Below, piece by piece: positions 1 through 7,428 of a stretch of DNA of 14,488 nucleotides. A model generated the notes under the pieces. It made no database searches. It had not been told where the DNA came from and was given only the letters and a program-made list of their open reading frames with translations. Source of the DNA: JBBRLA01 sp038231615 (lineage in GTDB: Bacteria > Myxococcota_A > Polyangia > Palsa-1104 > JAEUJZ01). The number at the start of each line of letters is the position of its first letter. Position 1 is the stretch's first letter. The DNA is taken from the NCBI GenBank assembly GCA_038231615.1, contig JBBRLA010000143.1:1-14488 (forward strand). Reading direction: 5' to 3'. Made by a program: the position numbers and the translations under genes.

Positions 1-441
1 CAGAAAGAGCACCCCGAAGTGGCCGCGTACGAAGGTACCGACGGGAAGGTTTGCGGGAAGATCGACATCGAAGGTCAGGTTGCCGCTCTTGGCCTTGGGG
101 AAGTCCTGCCCGGCACCGTCGTGCGTGGCCCGGGTGAGCGCGGCGTTGCCGGCGGCGCTGAAGTCGAGCGGCAAGACCTGCGCCGCGAAAAGCGTCGAGA
201 CGCCGGTGCCGCGGGTGTAGATCAGGTCGGCGATGGTTTCGGCGATGGTTTCGGTTCCGGGGCCGCGCGTGTAGATGATCTTGTACGAGGTGGCGATGCC
301 GCGCACCTGCACGGTGTCGAAGTCCAGGGAGAAGGTGCCGCCGATGCTGCCTGAAAGGGTGTTGTCGGCGGCGCCGCAGGCGGCCAGGGAAAGACCAAGG
401 ATAAGGACGCCGGCGGCTTTTGGCTCAATCTTCCTTGGCAT
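1..441 (-). CDS. Small predicted lipoprotein, 3' end outside the window
   Basis: This leftward gene starts with ATG at 441 and is still open at position 1, so 147 codons are visible. The start lies inside the end of the preceding gene (stop at 425-427), a 17-bp overlap in another frame, which implies operon membership and coupled translation. The N-terminus is a lipoprotein signal: MPRKIEPK, a hydrophobic stretch, then the lipobox LAAC with Cys at residue 23. Glycine follows the Cys, so the inner-membrane retention Asp at +2 is absent. The visible mature part is beta-rich, starting with a segment typical of secreted proteins (GGTFSLDFDTVQVRG). It contains a short internal duplication, IYTRGPGTETIAE followed by LIYTRGTGVST. 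I recognise no family. Function is unknown; an outer-membrane or periplasmic location is inferred from the signal only. Confidence 0.8.
   Translation of the reverse strand, partial: MPRKIEPKAAGVLILGLSLAACGAADNTLSGSIGGTFSLDFDTVQVRGIATSYKIIYTRGPGTETIAETIADLIYTRGTGVSTLFAAQVLPLDFSAAGNAALTRATHDGAGQDFPKAKSGNLTFDVDLPANLPVGTFVRGHFGVLFL
229..252. repeat. Perfect tandem duplication of a 12-mer
   Basis: The 12-mer ggcgatggtttc occurs twice back to back inside the small lipoprotein gene. It encodes the repeated peptide ETIA-ETIA on the minus strand. A copy-number change would be in frame, adding or removing four residues. Confidence 0.8.
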
Positions 442-1786
442 ATTTCACCGTCGCCTTGAAGTCCCCGAGCTGGTGGTCGAAGACGAAACACTGATACAGG
501 ATGCCGGCCTTGCCCGCGCCGTCCAGCGCCAGCGAGACATACGCCCCGCAGGCCGCGACGCCCCCATCGTCCACGTTGGTGGCGATCCAGGTGCCCGTGT
601 CGTCCCTGCGGGCCACGCGGACGGCATCGCTCATCGGGTCGCAGCCCTGTCCGCCGTTGTACGGGCCGCATTTGTAATAGCCGACGACGGCGTGGTCGTT
701 GGCGTCGTAGCTCAGGCTGGCGGCACGACCGACATCGCCGTCGTGGTCCACCACCTGGGTCTTCCAGGTGCCGCCGCTGTCCCTGGATTCTGCGAGGCGC
801 AGGACCTTGAGGGTGGTGTCGTAGAAGGCCACGCCGATCATGCCGCTTTTGGGGGCCACGGCCACCGAAGGCGCGACCGAGCCGCCCCCTTGCAGTCGCG
901 AGAAGGTCCACTTCTTGTCCCCGGTGCGCACGGCTACGTTGACTCCGCCGGTGCCGTAGCCGCTGTAGGCCAGCACCGGGCGCTCGGCTGGGTCCAGGGC
1001 CATCGAGTTGTAAAGTCCCGCCCCGGCGTTGTCGACCTCATCGCCCAGGACGAAGCTGCCGCCCTTGGCCGAGGCAAATTCGAGGTCGGCCTTGGAGAAG
1101 TCGTTGTCGGCGAAACCGAAATGGACGTCCTGCCAGGCCACGTAGACCGCGCCGGAAGCGCCGATGGCCAGGGCCGACCAGGCACCGACCACGTCGCCGG
1201 ACTTGTCGACCGCGCCCGCCACGGCGCCGGGCCGATCGACCACGCCGGAGGTGGCGGTGGACACGTCGGCCACCGTGGTCAGTCCCCAGGCGGCCCCGTC
1301 GAAGCGGCCGAGCATGGCGTCGGAACCGCCGCAGAAGTTTGCCCCGGGCTTGCCTCCCTGAAAGACCACGGCGGGACGGCCGGTTTTGGGATCGAGGGCG
1401 GCGCCGATCCCGTTGGGCTCGACCAGGGCCGTTCCATTGACGGTCAGGCGGGTGTAGCCGCTGCCGCCGGGGACGGCGTGGAACAGCGTGGCCGGGTGGT
1501 ACTTGCTGCTGTTGCCGCCCAGGTTGCAGTTCATGTCGGCGCCGACGCCCAAGTAGAACATCTGGGGTTTGCCGGCCGCGTCGAAGACCAGGGCGACGCC
1601 AGCGCCGGTGGCATCGGAATCGACGGTATCGACGGTGAAGTGGGGCCCGCCGGGGCCGGCGTCCGCCATGTCCGGTAAGGGGCCGATCATGTCGGTGCCG
1701 GCGGTGCCGTTGCCGCAGGCGGTACCCAGAAGAAGGCAGGAGGCGAGGAAGGGTCGGTTCATGCTCATCCTTTGGCTCATGTTCAT
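425..1786 (-). CDS. Predicted secreted lipoprotein with beta-propeller-like repeats
   Basis: The protein is 453 residues if it starts at ATG 1786, which has GGAG seven bases upstream. Further in-frame ATGs lie at 1780, 1768 and 1762, the last giving MNRPFLASCLLLG. The signal ends in LGTAC, a weak lipobox, so lipidation is likely but not certain. The mature part starts with a Gly/Pro-rich linker. It then shows repeated blade-like segments such as GVALVFDAAGKPQ, GAVYVAWQDVHFG, RPVLAYSGYG, IGVAFYDTTLKVL and ASLSYDANDHAVVGYY, which resemble BNR/sialidase or six/seven-blade propeller repeats. No catalytic motif is recognisable, so a binding or structural role is more likely than an enzyme. It lies 25 bp downstream of the PPC-module gene and overlaps the next gene by 17 bp. 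The propeller call rests on repeat pattern alone. Confidence 0.8.
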   Translation of the reverse strand: MNMSQRMSMNRPFLASCLLLGTACGNGTAGTDMIGPLPDMADAGPGGPHFTVDTVDSDATGAGVALVFDAAGKPQMFYLGVGADMNCNLGGNSSKYHPATLFHAVPGGSGYTRLTVNGTALVEPNGIGAALDPKTGRPAVVFQGGKPGANFCGGSDAMLGRFDGAAWGLTTVADVSTATSGVVDRPGAVAGAVDKSGDVVGAWSALAIGASGAVYVAWQDVHFGFADNDFSKADLEFASAKGGSFVLGDEVDNAGAGLYNSMALDPAERPVLAYSGYGTGGVNVAVRTGDKKWTFSRLQGGGSVAPSVAVAPKSGMIGVAFYDTTLKVLRLAESRDSGGTWKTQVVDHDGDVGRAASLSYDANDHAVVGYYKCGPYNGGQGCDPMSDAVRVARRDDTGTWIATNVDDGGVAACGAYVSLALDGAGKAGILYQCFVFDHQLGDFKATVKYAKED

Positions 1787-1811
1787 CCTCAAACTCCGGC
1801 TCCGGCTCAAG

Positions 1812-3785
1812 CTACGTGCCACAGTTGAAGGGCGCCTGCTTGCACAGGGTGGAGCAGCCGTCCATGACCTTGTTGACGGTGAAGCTGTACGTGGTGCCGA
1901 TGTCCCATTTGGGACCTCCGCCTTTGAGCAGGTCCGATACCCAGAAGTAATACGGGCCGGCGAACCTCTTGGAGGCATAGAAGCAGTCGCTGCCGCCGAG
2001 CCCGCCGAAGACCGTGTCGGTGACCCGGGGGTTGCTCGCGAGCCGGGTCATCGGCTCCGCAGGCCAACCCGCCACCAGCTTGCCTCCGTCGGCCACCTGG
2101 ACCTGGTAGGTGAAGTAGACCGGCGAGGGGCCGGAGGTCCCGTAGGTCACGCTCAAGGTGCAGTCGGCCATGGGGCATGGGTGGTCGAGGACGTAGTAGT
2201 CGCGGTCGCGCTCGTAGCCGATCTTGCTGGTATAGGCGGTGCCCAGGACGATCTTCTTGGCCCGGGTCTTCATGAGATTCAGGTCGCTCTGGAAGTCGTA
2301 GGGGGTGTAGAAGTTGTCCGGCTCGGAGACGTCCTGATCCAAACGGATGGCCAGGTTGTATGGGCTCTGGAAGTCGTAGCTCTGGCCCATGAAGTCGCGC
2401 ACGGCGATGTAGTAGGTCCCGGCAGCGACAAGCGGCTGTGCGGTGCGGATGCTGGCGCCGGTGCCAACGGCGCTGTCCTGCTGCTTGGCGAATTGCACGG
2501 CGCCGCACACCTTCTCGGGCAGGCACAGGGAGGAACCGGTGCATTTGTGGGCCGCGTTGTCGCACTGGTTGCCCAAATATTCGCAGTCGTTGTTGTTGCC
2601 GCAGCCGCGGCTGAGAAAGAGGCAGTCGTCGTTCTTCGTGCAGGGGGAAGTCATGTCGGGATAGACCAGGACCACCTGTGGGCGCAGGGTCTGGCCTCCG
2701 CCGCCCCAACTGGCGTTCACGTCCACCACCGCGGGGCAGGCAGGGCTGACGCCGGAAAGGGTCAGCTTGTACCAGTCCACGTCGGCGCGCGAGGCCAGAT
2801 AGGCCGACTTGCCAAAAGAGGCTCCGCCCCCGCAGGCCCACGATCCCAGGGGCGTGGAAGTGGCAGGGGTGTCGTTGCGGGTCGGACGGTCGTTGCCATC
2901 CGGCTCGGCGAAGGACCGGACCTTGAGGATATAGGGGGTATGGGCGTCGGAGCCGGTGTCCGCCTGGTCGCCGATGATGAGGTAATAGGTGCCCGCGCCC
3001 GGGGTGGCCTCGGCGCCGAGCAGGCGGGTCGGGGTGCGCCCGTTGGGCACAGCGTTGCTGATAATGAAGCGCATCTGGCCATCGACCAGGGTATATTTGA
3101 GGTTGAGATCGGGCGTGGCCGCCGCGGTGGTCAGGCTGATATCGAGCAGGGTCGAGTCGGGAAGGGTGATCTTGAAGAAGTCGCGGTCGCCCTTGCAGGC
3201 GATGGAGCCGGTCTGGTCGGCCCCGGTCAGGGCCACGGCGCCGTCGGGCCCGTTGTTGGCGGGCTCGTTGGGGTCGGGGTTTTGCAGGGTGGTGTAGCTC
3301 AGGGTGAAGGGATTGCGGGTGTCCTGGGCGTCGTCGCCGTAGCTCTGGACCTGGATGAAATAAGTCGTGCCGGTGGTGGGCACGCAGTGGGTGAAGCGGA
3401 CGCTCTGCTGCCCTTTTGGGGCCATCGGCGGCGGCGGTTGGTCCACGGGCATCATCAGGGGGTCGGACTGCCGCAGGGTGTACGTCAACCGCACCGCGGT
3501 AAGCGGCGTATTGTTGTGCAGGTCAACCGCCACCAGGGGATGGCCGTCGGGGACGGTGATGCGATACCAGTGCTGGTTGCGCACCGGGCACAGGTAGCCG
3601 GTGGCCGGCGTCCCTTCGGGCAGGTCCGTTGCGCTGGTTGCGTCCACGTTGGTGTTGCCGGGACAACCCTGGCCGTTGTTGTTGCCACCGTCGCCGCCGT
3701 CGCCGCCGTCGCCGCACCCGGGCGTCATCACGAAAAGGAGGGCCAGGGCGGAAACCAGCGAGGAGGGCCACTTGTGTCTCATCAT
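1812..3785 (-). CDS. Lipoprotein with four PPC-like modules and a Cys-rich insert
   Basis: The protein is 657 residues. Two adjacent ATGs (3785 and 3782) follow a GGAG about ten bases upstream. The signal peptide ends in VMTPGC (Cys24, imperfect lipobox) and is followed by a Gly/Asp/Asn tether. The rest reads as four pre-peptidase C-terminal (PPC)-like modules: about 60-165 (HWYRITV ... TYFIQVQSYG), 172-290 (EPANNG, DRDFFKI, GTYYLIIGDQ), 293-480 (EPDGND, DVDWYKL, AGTYYIAVRDF) and 486-637 (EPDNFY, DRDYYVL, YYFWVSD). Module 3 is interrupted at about 381-428 by a segment with eight cysteines. No peptidase domain is present, so this looks like a stand-alone extracellular binding or scaffold protein. 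It lies 24 bp after the vWA gene and 25 bp before the propeller gene, consistent with one operon. PPC assignment is by motif pattern. Confidence 0.88.
   Translation of the reverse strand: MMRHKWPSSLVSALALLFVMTPGCGDGGDGGDGGNNNGQGCPGNTNVDATSATDLPEGTPATGYLCPVRNQHWYRITVPDGHPLVAVDLHNNTPLTAVRLTYTLRQSDPLMMPVDQPPPPMAPKGQQSVRFTHCVPTTGTTYFIQVQSYGDDAQDTRNPFTLSYTTLQNPDPNEPANNGPDGAVALTGADQTGSIACKGDRDFFKITLPDSTLLDISLTTAAATPDLNLKYTLVDGQMRFIISNAVPNGRTPTRLLGAEATPGAGTYYLIIGDQADTGSDAHTPYILKVRSFAEPDGNDRPTRNDTPATSTPLGSWACGGGASFGKSAYLASRADVDWYKLTLSGVSPACPAVVDVNASWGGGGQTLRPQVVLVYPDMTSPCTKNDDCLFLSRGCGNNNDCEYLGNQCDNAAHKCTGSSLCLPEKVCGAVQFAKQQDSAVGTGASIRTAQPLVAAGTYYIAVRDFMGQSYDFQSPYNLAIRLDQDVSEPDNFYTPYDFQSDLNLMKTRAKKIVLGTAYTSKIGYERDRDYYVLDHPCPMADCTLSVTYGTSGPSPVYFTYQVQVADGGKLVAGWPAEPMTRLASNPRVTDTVFGGLGGSDCFYASKRFAGPYYFWVSDLLKGGGPKWDIGTTYSFTVNKVMDGCSTLCKQAPFNCGT
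3688..3714. repeat. Three tandem copies of a 9-mer
   Basis: The unit ccgtcgccg is repeated three times. On the minus strand it encodes the GDG-GDG-GDG tether just after the lipidated cysteine of the PPC-module lipoprotein. Slippage would change tether length without shifting the frame. Confidence 0.8.
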
Positions 3786-3809
3786 AGAGGTGTGACTCCG
3801 CTGAAAGAT

Positions 3810-5519
3810 TCAGGGCCCCACGCATTTGAGCGGCTGACCCGCGGGGTGCCAGGCGTCCCGCGGCAGTTCGATCCGCCCATTGGGAGGGAGCTTGTCGCCA
3901 TTGTTGAAGTAGCGGGCCTGCACGCACGCGACCTGGTAGGTGCCGTTCTCCTTGGCGTCGTCGAAGGGGACCTCTCCGGCCCACAGCAGGATGCGGTTCC
4001 ACCCCCCGCGCCGGTCCATCGGATCCATCGGATTTGGGCCGGTGATGCCGCCGGGCAGCGTCTCGACCAGGGAAATGTTGTCGGTGGTGATATCGAAGCA
4101 GGGGCGCGCGGCCTCCTGCGGGTTGCCCAGCATGGCGGGGTCCACTGCCTGCGTCCGCCGGGTGTAGCGCTGGGCCAGGTCCGAGCGGTTCTGCGCGTCG
4201 GGGCGCCCGGCATCGGTATGGGCGATGACCTCCAGTTGGTTGCTGGTGCCGTCCTGGTCGGTGTCCTCGATGACGTCGGCGTGGGTCGGGTCGGTGCCGG
4301 CGCGCAGCTCGACGCCGTCGGGCAGGCCGTCGCCATCGGTATCGGCAAGGAAGCGGCTGGTCCCGAGGAAGCGCTCCTCGCAGTTGAGCACGCCGTCGCC
4401 ATCGGTGTCGCCGCGGTCGTCGGGGAGGGCGCAGTCGGCGTCGTCGGGATTGAGAGGATCGAAGCCGGAGGTGCGGAAGCGGTATTCGAGCAGGTCCGAG
4501 AAGCCGTCGCCATCGGTGTCGACCGACAGGGGGTTGGTGCCGATGGCGCGCTCCAGGTCGTCGGGCAAGCCGTCCCCATCGCTGTCCACAAGGAGGGCGC
4601 CGCCCCCCGGGAAACCGCCCATCGGGCTGGTGGTCAGGGGCACCGCCAGGAAGCTCTTCAGGGTGAAGGCCCGGCGCAGCGAGGCAATATCGAAGCCGAT
4701 GAAGTTGATCGACTCGCCATTGGGGAAAGAGCGGTAGAGCCCCTTGCCGCGCATGGCCATGGCCTTCAGCACGACCTCTTGCTGGAGCTTGACGAAGTCC
4801 GGTTGGTCGGTGGCCAAAAGGGCCGAGTGGACCTTGATGCTCCCGACGCCGAAGACGTCGCGCAGGGTCTCCAGGTCGCCGACCACCTGGGTGATGGTCT
4901 GCTGGTTGTTGTAGTCCCCGGTGGACGGATCGGGCAGGCCGTCGGACATGAAGATGACCAGGTAGCGGCTGCGGGCCAGGGAGACCTTGTCCCCTTGCTT
5001 CAGGTCATCGGATACCAGCTGAAAGGTGGCGTCCATCGCGCCCTCGTAGTCGGTGGTGCCGGCGGCGATGTTCAGCTCGACCAGGGCGCTGACGAACTTG
5101 CCTTCGTTTTGGTGGGTATCGGGGAGGAAGCAGGAGCGGCCCATGTCGCAACTGGTCAACACGTTGGCCGAGGCGCCGAACTTGACCACGGCGATATCGA
5201 CCCCGGGCTGGTCCTGGAACTTCTTCACCACCTCCCAGATGGCCCGGGACCTGCCGGTGGTCTGGGTCGGGTCGGGCTGCTTTGGATCGACGGGGTCGCT
5301 GATGTCCATGGAGCCTGAGGTGTCCATGACGAAGACGATCTTCAGTGGGAAGATGACCTCCCCAGGCGTGTTCAGGCACACGGTGGTGTGGATGCTCAGC
5401 CGGTTGTCCAGGGGGGCCGCCTGCTCCGGCGGGCGCTGGACAAGCTGCGCGTCGGAGCAGCCCGCTAAGAAGGCAGCCCCCAGGAGCGCGATGGGCAACA
5501 GAAGGGCGGATCTGTTCAC
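3810..5519 (-). CDS. vWA-TSP3 lipoprotein, paralog 1 (intact MIDAS)
   Basis: The protein is 569 residues with a GTG start at 5519, preceded by AGGAG. The signal ends in the strong lipobox LAGC (Cys21), and the mature protein begins CSDAQL. A von Willebrand A domain covers about 56-290 with a complete metal-ion-dependent adhesion site: DTSGS at 66-70, Thr156 in TTDYEG and Asp193 in MSDG. Five calcium-binding TSP3-type repeats follow at about 312-430 (DSDGDGLPDDLE, DTDGDGFSDLLE, DTDGDGVLNCEE, DTDGDGLPDGVE, DTDQDGTSNQLE). Cys363 and Cys380 bracket the third repeat. The C-terminal domain at about 474-569 (CFDITTDNISLVETLPG ... WNRILLWAGEVP) is shared with the two other vWA proteins here but I cannot name it. 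Expected role: a calcium-dependent ligand- or protein-binding outer-membrane lipoprotein. It lies 34 bp after paralog 2. Confidence 0.93.
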   Translation of the reverse strand: MNRSALLLPIALLGAAFLAGCSDAQLVQRPPEQAAPLDNRLSIHTTVCLNTPGEVIFPLKIVFVMDTSGSMDISDPVDPKQPDPTQTTGRSRAIWEVVKKFQDQPGVDIAVVKFGASANVLTSCDMGRSCFLPDTHQNEGKFVSALVELNIAAGTTDYEGAMDATFQLVSDDLKQGDKVSLARSRYLVIFMSDGLPDPSTGDYNNQQTITQVVGDLETLRDVFGVGSIKVHSALLATDQPDFVKLQQEVVLKAMAMRGKGLYRSFPNGESINFIGFDIASLRRAFTLKSFLAVPLTTSPMGGFPGGGALLVDSDGDGLPDDLERAIGTNPLSVDTDGDGFSDLLEYRFRTSGFDPLNPDDADCALPDDRGDTDGDGVLNCEERFLGTSRFLADTDGDGLPDGVELRAGTDPTHADVIEDTDQDGTSNQLEVIAHTDAGRPDAQNRSDLAQRYTRRTQAVDPAMLGNPQEAARPCFDITTDNISLVETLPGGITGPNPMDPMDRRGGWNRILLWAGEVPFDDAKENGTYQVACVQARYFNNGDKLPPNGRIELPRDAWHPAGQPLKCVGP

Positions 5520-5540
5520 GGCGATAGAAGCTCCTGTGTG

Positions 5541-5555
5541 GACCGCGCGCCGGTC
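5541..5555 (-). other. Intercistronic hairpin between the two vWA genes
   Basis: On the minus strand GACCG and CGGTC flank a five-base GC loop, covering the stop codon of paralog 2 and the start of the 34-bp gap before paralog 1. No T-run follows, so it is not a standard intrinsic terminator. It could slow exonucleases or separate expression of the two genes. In GC-rich DNA a five-bp stem can occur by chance. Confidence 0.3.
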
Positions 5556-7428
5556 ATGGGGCCACGGGCGGGCTCACCTGCACGCACTGCCCCTTGGGAT
5601 CGAACGCGGCGGCGTCGTGAAGATCAGTCTCCTTGAGGACCAGTTGCCCGGTGGCCGGGAGCTTGTACATCGGCGCCAGCCACACCGGATCGATGCAGGC
5701 CACCCGCCAGTGCCCCGAGTCATGGGCGCCGGAGTCCCTGGGCGCCTGGCCGAAGTAGAGGAAGACGCGGTTGACGCCGCGGCTGGCCGAGCCCTTCTGC
5801 CCCAGGGTCGAGACCAGCTCGATGTGATTGGCCGTGAAGTCATAGCAGTGCCGCTGCCCGGAGTTCTCGCCGCGATCGACGATAGAGTAAGAGGCGCGGT
5901 GGTCGCGGTAAAGGATCGGATCGACAGCCAGGGGATCGGTGTGGGCGGCGAACTCCTGGAGGTTGAAGACGCCGTCGGCATCGCTGTCGATGGCGTCGTC
6001 GGGCATCAGCGGGTCGGTGCCGTAGCGGACTTCCAGCCCGTCGGGGATATGATCGCCGTCGGTGTCGGTGAGGCGAGGATCGGTGCCGACTACGGCCTCC
6101 TCGCAATCGAGCAGGCCGTCCCCATCCAGATCCGAGCGATCGATGCACGGGAAGAAGGGCTTGCTCGGGTCCTTGGGGTCGAAGCCCCGGGCCATGCGTT
6201 GCAGCTCGAAACCGTCGGAGTAGCCGTCGCCATCGGTGTCCGCCTGCAACGGGTCGGTGCCAAGTTTGTACTCGTCCTCGTCAGAGATGCCGTCGCCATC
6301 GGTATCGACCGCGTAGCCCGTGGGCGTGGGGATGGCGTTGCTGTTGAACGCCAGGACCTGCGCCAGCCCGAAGGGGCGCAGGATTGCCGAGTAGTCGACC
6401 TTGGTGAAGTTGACGTCGTCCCCTTTATAGAAGTCCGCAAAGGTCCCGTTGCCATGCTCGGTGGCCATCTTGAACAGGAGGTCGCGGGCGTCCTCCGGCT
6501 TGTAGCCAAACTGCCCGGAGGTGGTGTCGTTGGGATCTCGCAGCCAAACGGTATGGAAGCGCATGTCGCCCACGGAGTATACGTCGCGGAGGCGCATGAT
6601 CTGGTCGACCTTGGCGAAGATTTGGTAGGGCAGGTTATAGTCCTGGCAGGTCTTCAGCTCAGGGTAGGCATCCTTGGCGTACTGCGGAAGGGTGCTGCGG
6701 TCGGCGCAGACAGGCTGCTGCTGGGCGTTGGCGCAGTCCGAGTGGCACTGGGGGTTGGGCCAACCGTCAGACAGAAAGATGACGACGTACTTGCTGCGGG
6801 TGCGATCCGCCGGGGAGCTGGCGAGCATATCCGTTTCGAGCAGGCGATAAGTGGCGCCGAGCGCCCCCTGATAGTCGGTGACGGCATCGCGGATGGTGAT
6901 GGCATCGATGGCCCCCTTGGGGAGCTGCGAGCCTTGGAAGAAGTGGGCCTGCGCGCCGAGAGACTGGCCGGTCACATGATCGAACATATTGTTGTCGGCG
7001 ACCTTGTCGGCGCTGTTGACACGGACGATGCCATTGAAGGTGATCACCGCGAACTTGACGCTGGGGTTGCTTGCCAGGCGGTCCTTGAGGCTGTTGACGG
7101 CGTCTTTGATGCGCTTGTTCGGGTCGGTGAACTGCATGCTGCCGGAGGCATCGATCACAAAGAGGATCTTGACCGGGTAGTTGGTCGACTCCGGGGCATC
7201 GGTACACAGGCTGCCCGAAAGGCTGAGCAGGTTGTCTATAGGGGGCGGCTGGTCTCGGTCCTTCGGCTGGAGGTTGGAGTCCGAACAACTCGCGAGTGTC
7301 AGGAGAAGGCCAAGCCAGACCTGGAGAGACGGGGCCGAACGGGCCCCGCCTCTCTCAAAAGAACGGCGCGCTGGACCGGCCCTGCCGGCGATCGCCGGAA
7401 CAACGCTGTCCAGGTCGCCGCACTTCAC
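5554..7428 (-). CDS. vWA-TSP3 lipoprotein, paralog 2 (intact MIDAS)
   Basis: I place the start at GTG 7428, giving 624 residues. It overlaps the stop of the upstream gene as GTGA and has AGGAG nine bases before it. An in-frame ATG at 7494 lies deeper in the upstream gene and is less likely. The signal is unusual: about 33 Arg-rich residues precede the hydrophobic core LQVWLGLLLTLASC (lipobox Cys48). The mature protein starts CSDSNL. The vWA domain (about 85-360) has an intact metal site: DASGS at 93-97, Thr184 in TDYQG and Asp221 in LSDG. Five TSP3-type repeats occupy about 374-493 (for example DTDGDGISDEDE and DLDGDGLLDCEE), with Cys428 and Cys442 around the third. The shared C-terminal domain spans about 527-624 (CYDFTANHIELVSTLG ... 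VNRVFLYFGQAP), with three cysteines aligning with paralog 1. Likely an outer-membrane calcium-binding lipoprotein partnered with paralog 1. Confidence 0.93.
   Translation of the reverse strand: MKCGDLDSVVPAIAGRAGPARRSFERGGARSAPSLQVWLGLLLTLASCSDSNLQPKDRDQPPPIDNLLSLSGSLCTDAPESTNYPVKILFVIDASGSMQFTDPNKRIKDAVNSLKDRLASNPSVKFAVITFNGIVRVNSADKVADNNMFDHVTGQSLGAQAHFFQGSQLPKGAIDAITIRDAVTDYQGALGATYRLLETDMLASSPADRTRSKYVVIFLSDGWPNPQCHSDCANAQQQPVCADRSTLPQYAKDAYPELKTCQDYNLPYQIFAKVDQIMRLRDVYSVGDMRFHTVWLRDPNDTTSGQFGYKPEDARDLLFKMATEHGNGTFADFYKGDDVNFTKVDYSAILRPFGLAQVLAFNSNAIPTPTGYAVDTDGDGISDEDEYKLGTDPLQADTDGDGYSDGFELQRMARGFDPKDPSKPFFPCIDRSDLDGDGLLDCEEAVVGTDPRLTDTDGDHIPDGLEVRYGTDPLMPDDAIDSDADGVFNLQEFAAHTDPLAVDPILYRDHRASYSIVDRGENSGQRHCYDFTANHIELVSTLGQKGSASRGVNRVFLYFGQAPRDSGAHDSGHWRVACIDPVWLAPMYKLPATGQLVLKETDLHDAAAFDPKGQCVQVSPPVAP

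Noticed and set aside
275..1678. Rightward open frame of 467 codons
   Set aside because: Antisense to the propeller lipoprotein and the truncated lipoprotein; no domain is visible.
1787..1978. Longer N-terminus for the propeller lipoprotein (ATG at 1978)
   Set aside because: It would overlap the end of the PPC gene and bury the signal peptide; the ribosome site and signal fit 1786.
1569..5318. Very long rightward open frame (1249 codons) over the vWA, PPC and propeller genes
   Set aside because: It is antisense to three genes with clear signal peptides and domains. Its translation has no recognisable domain, and long antisense frames are expected where third positions are G/C-rich.
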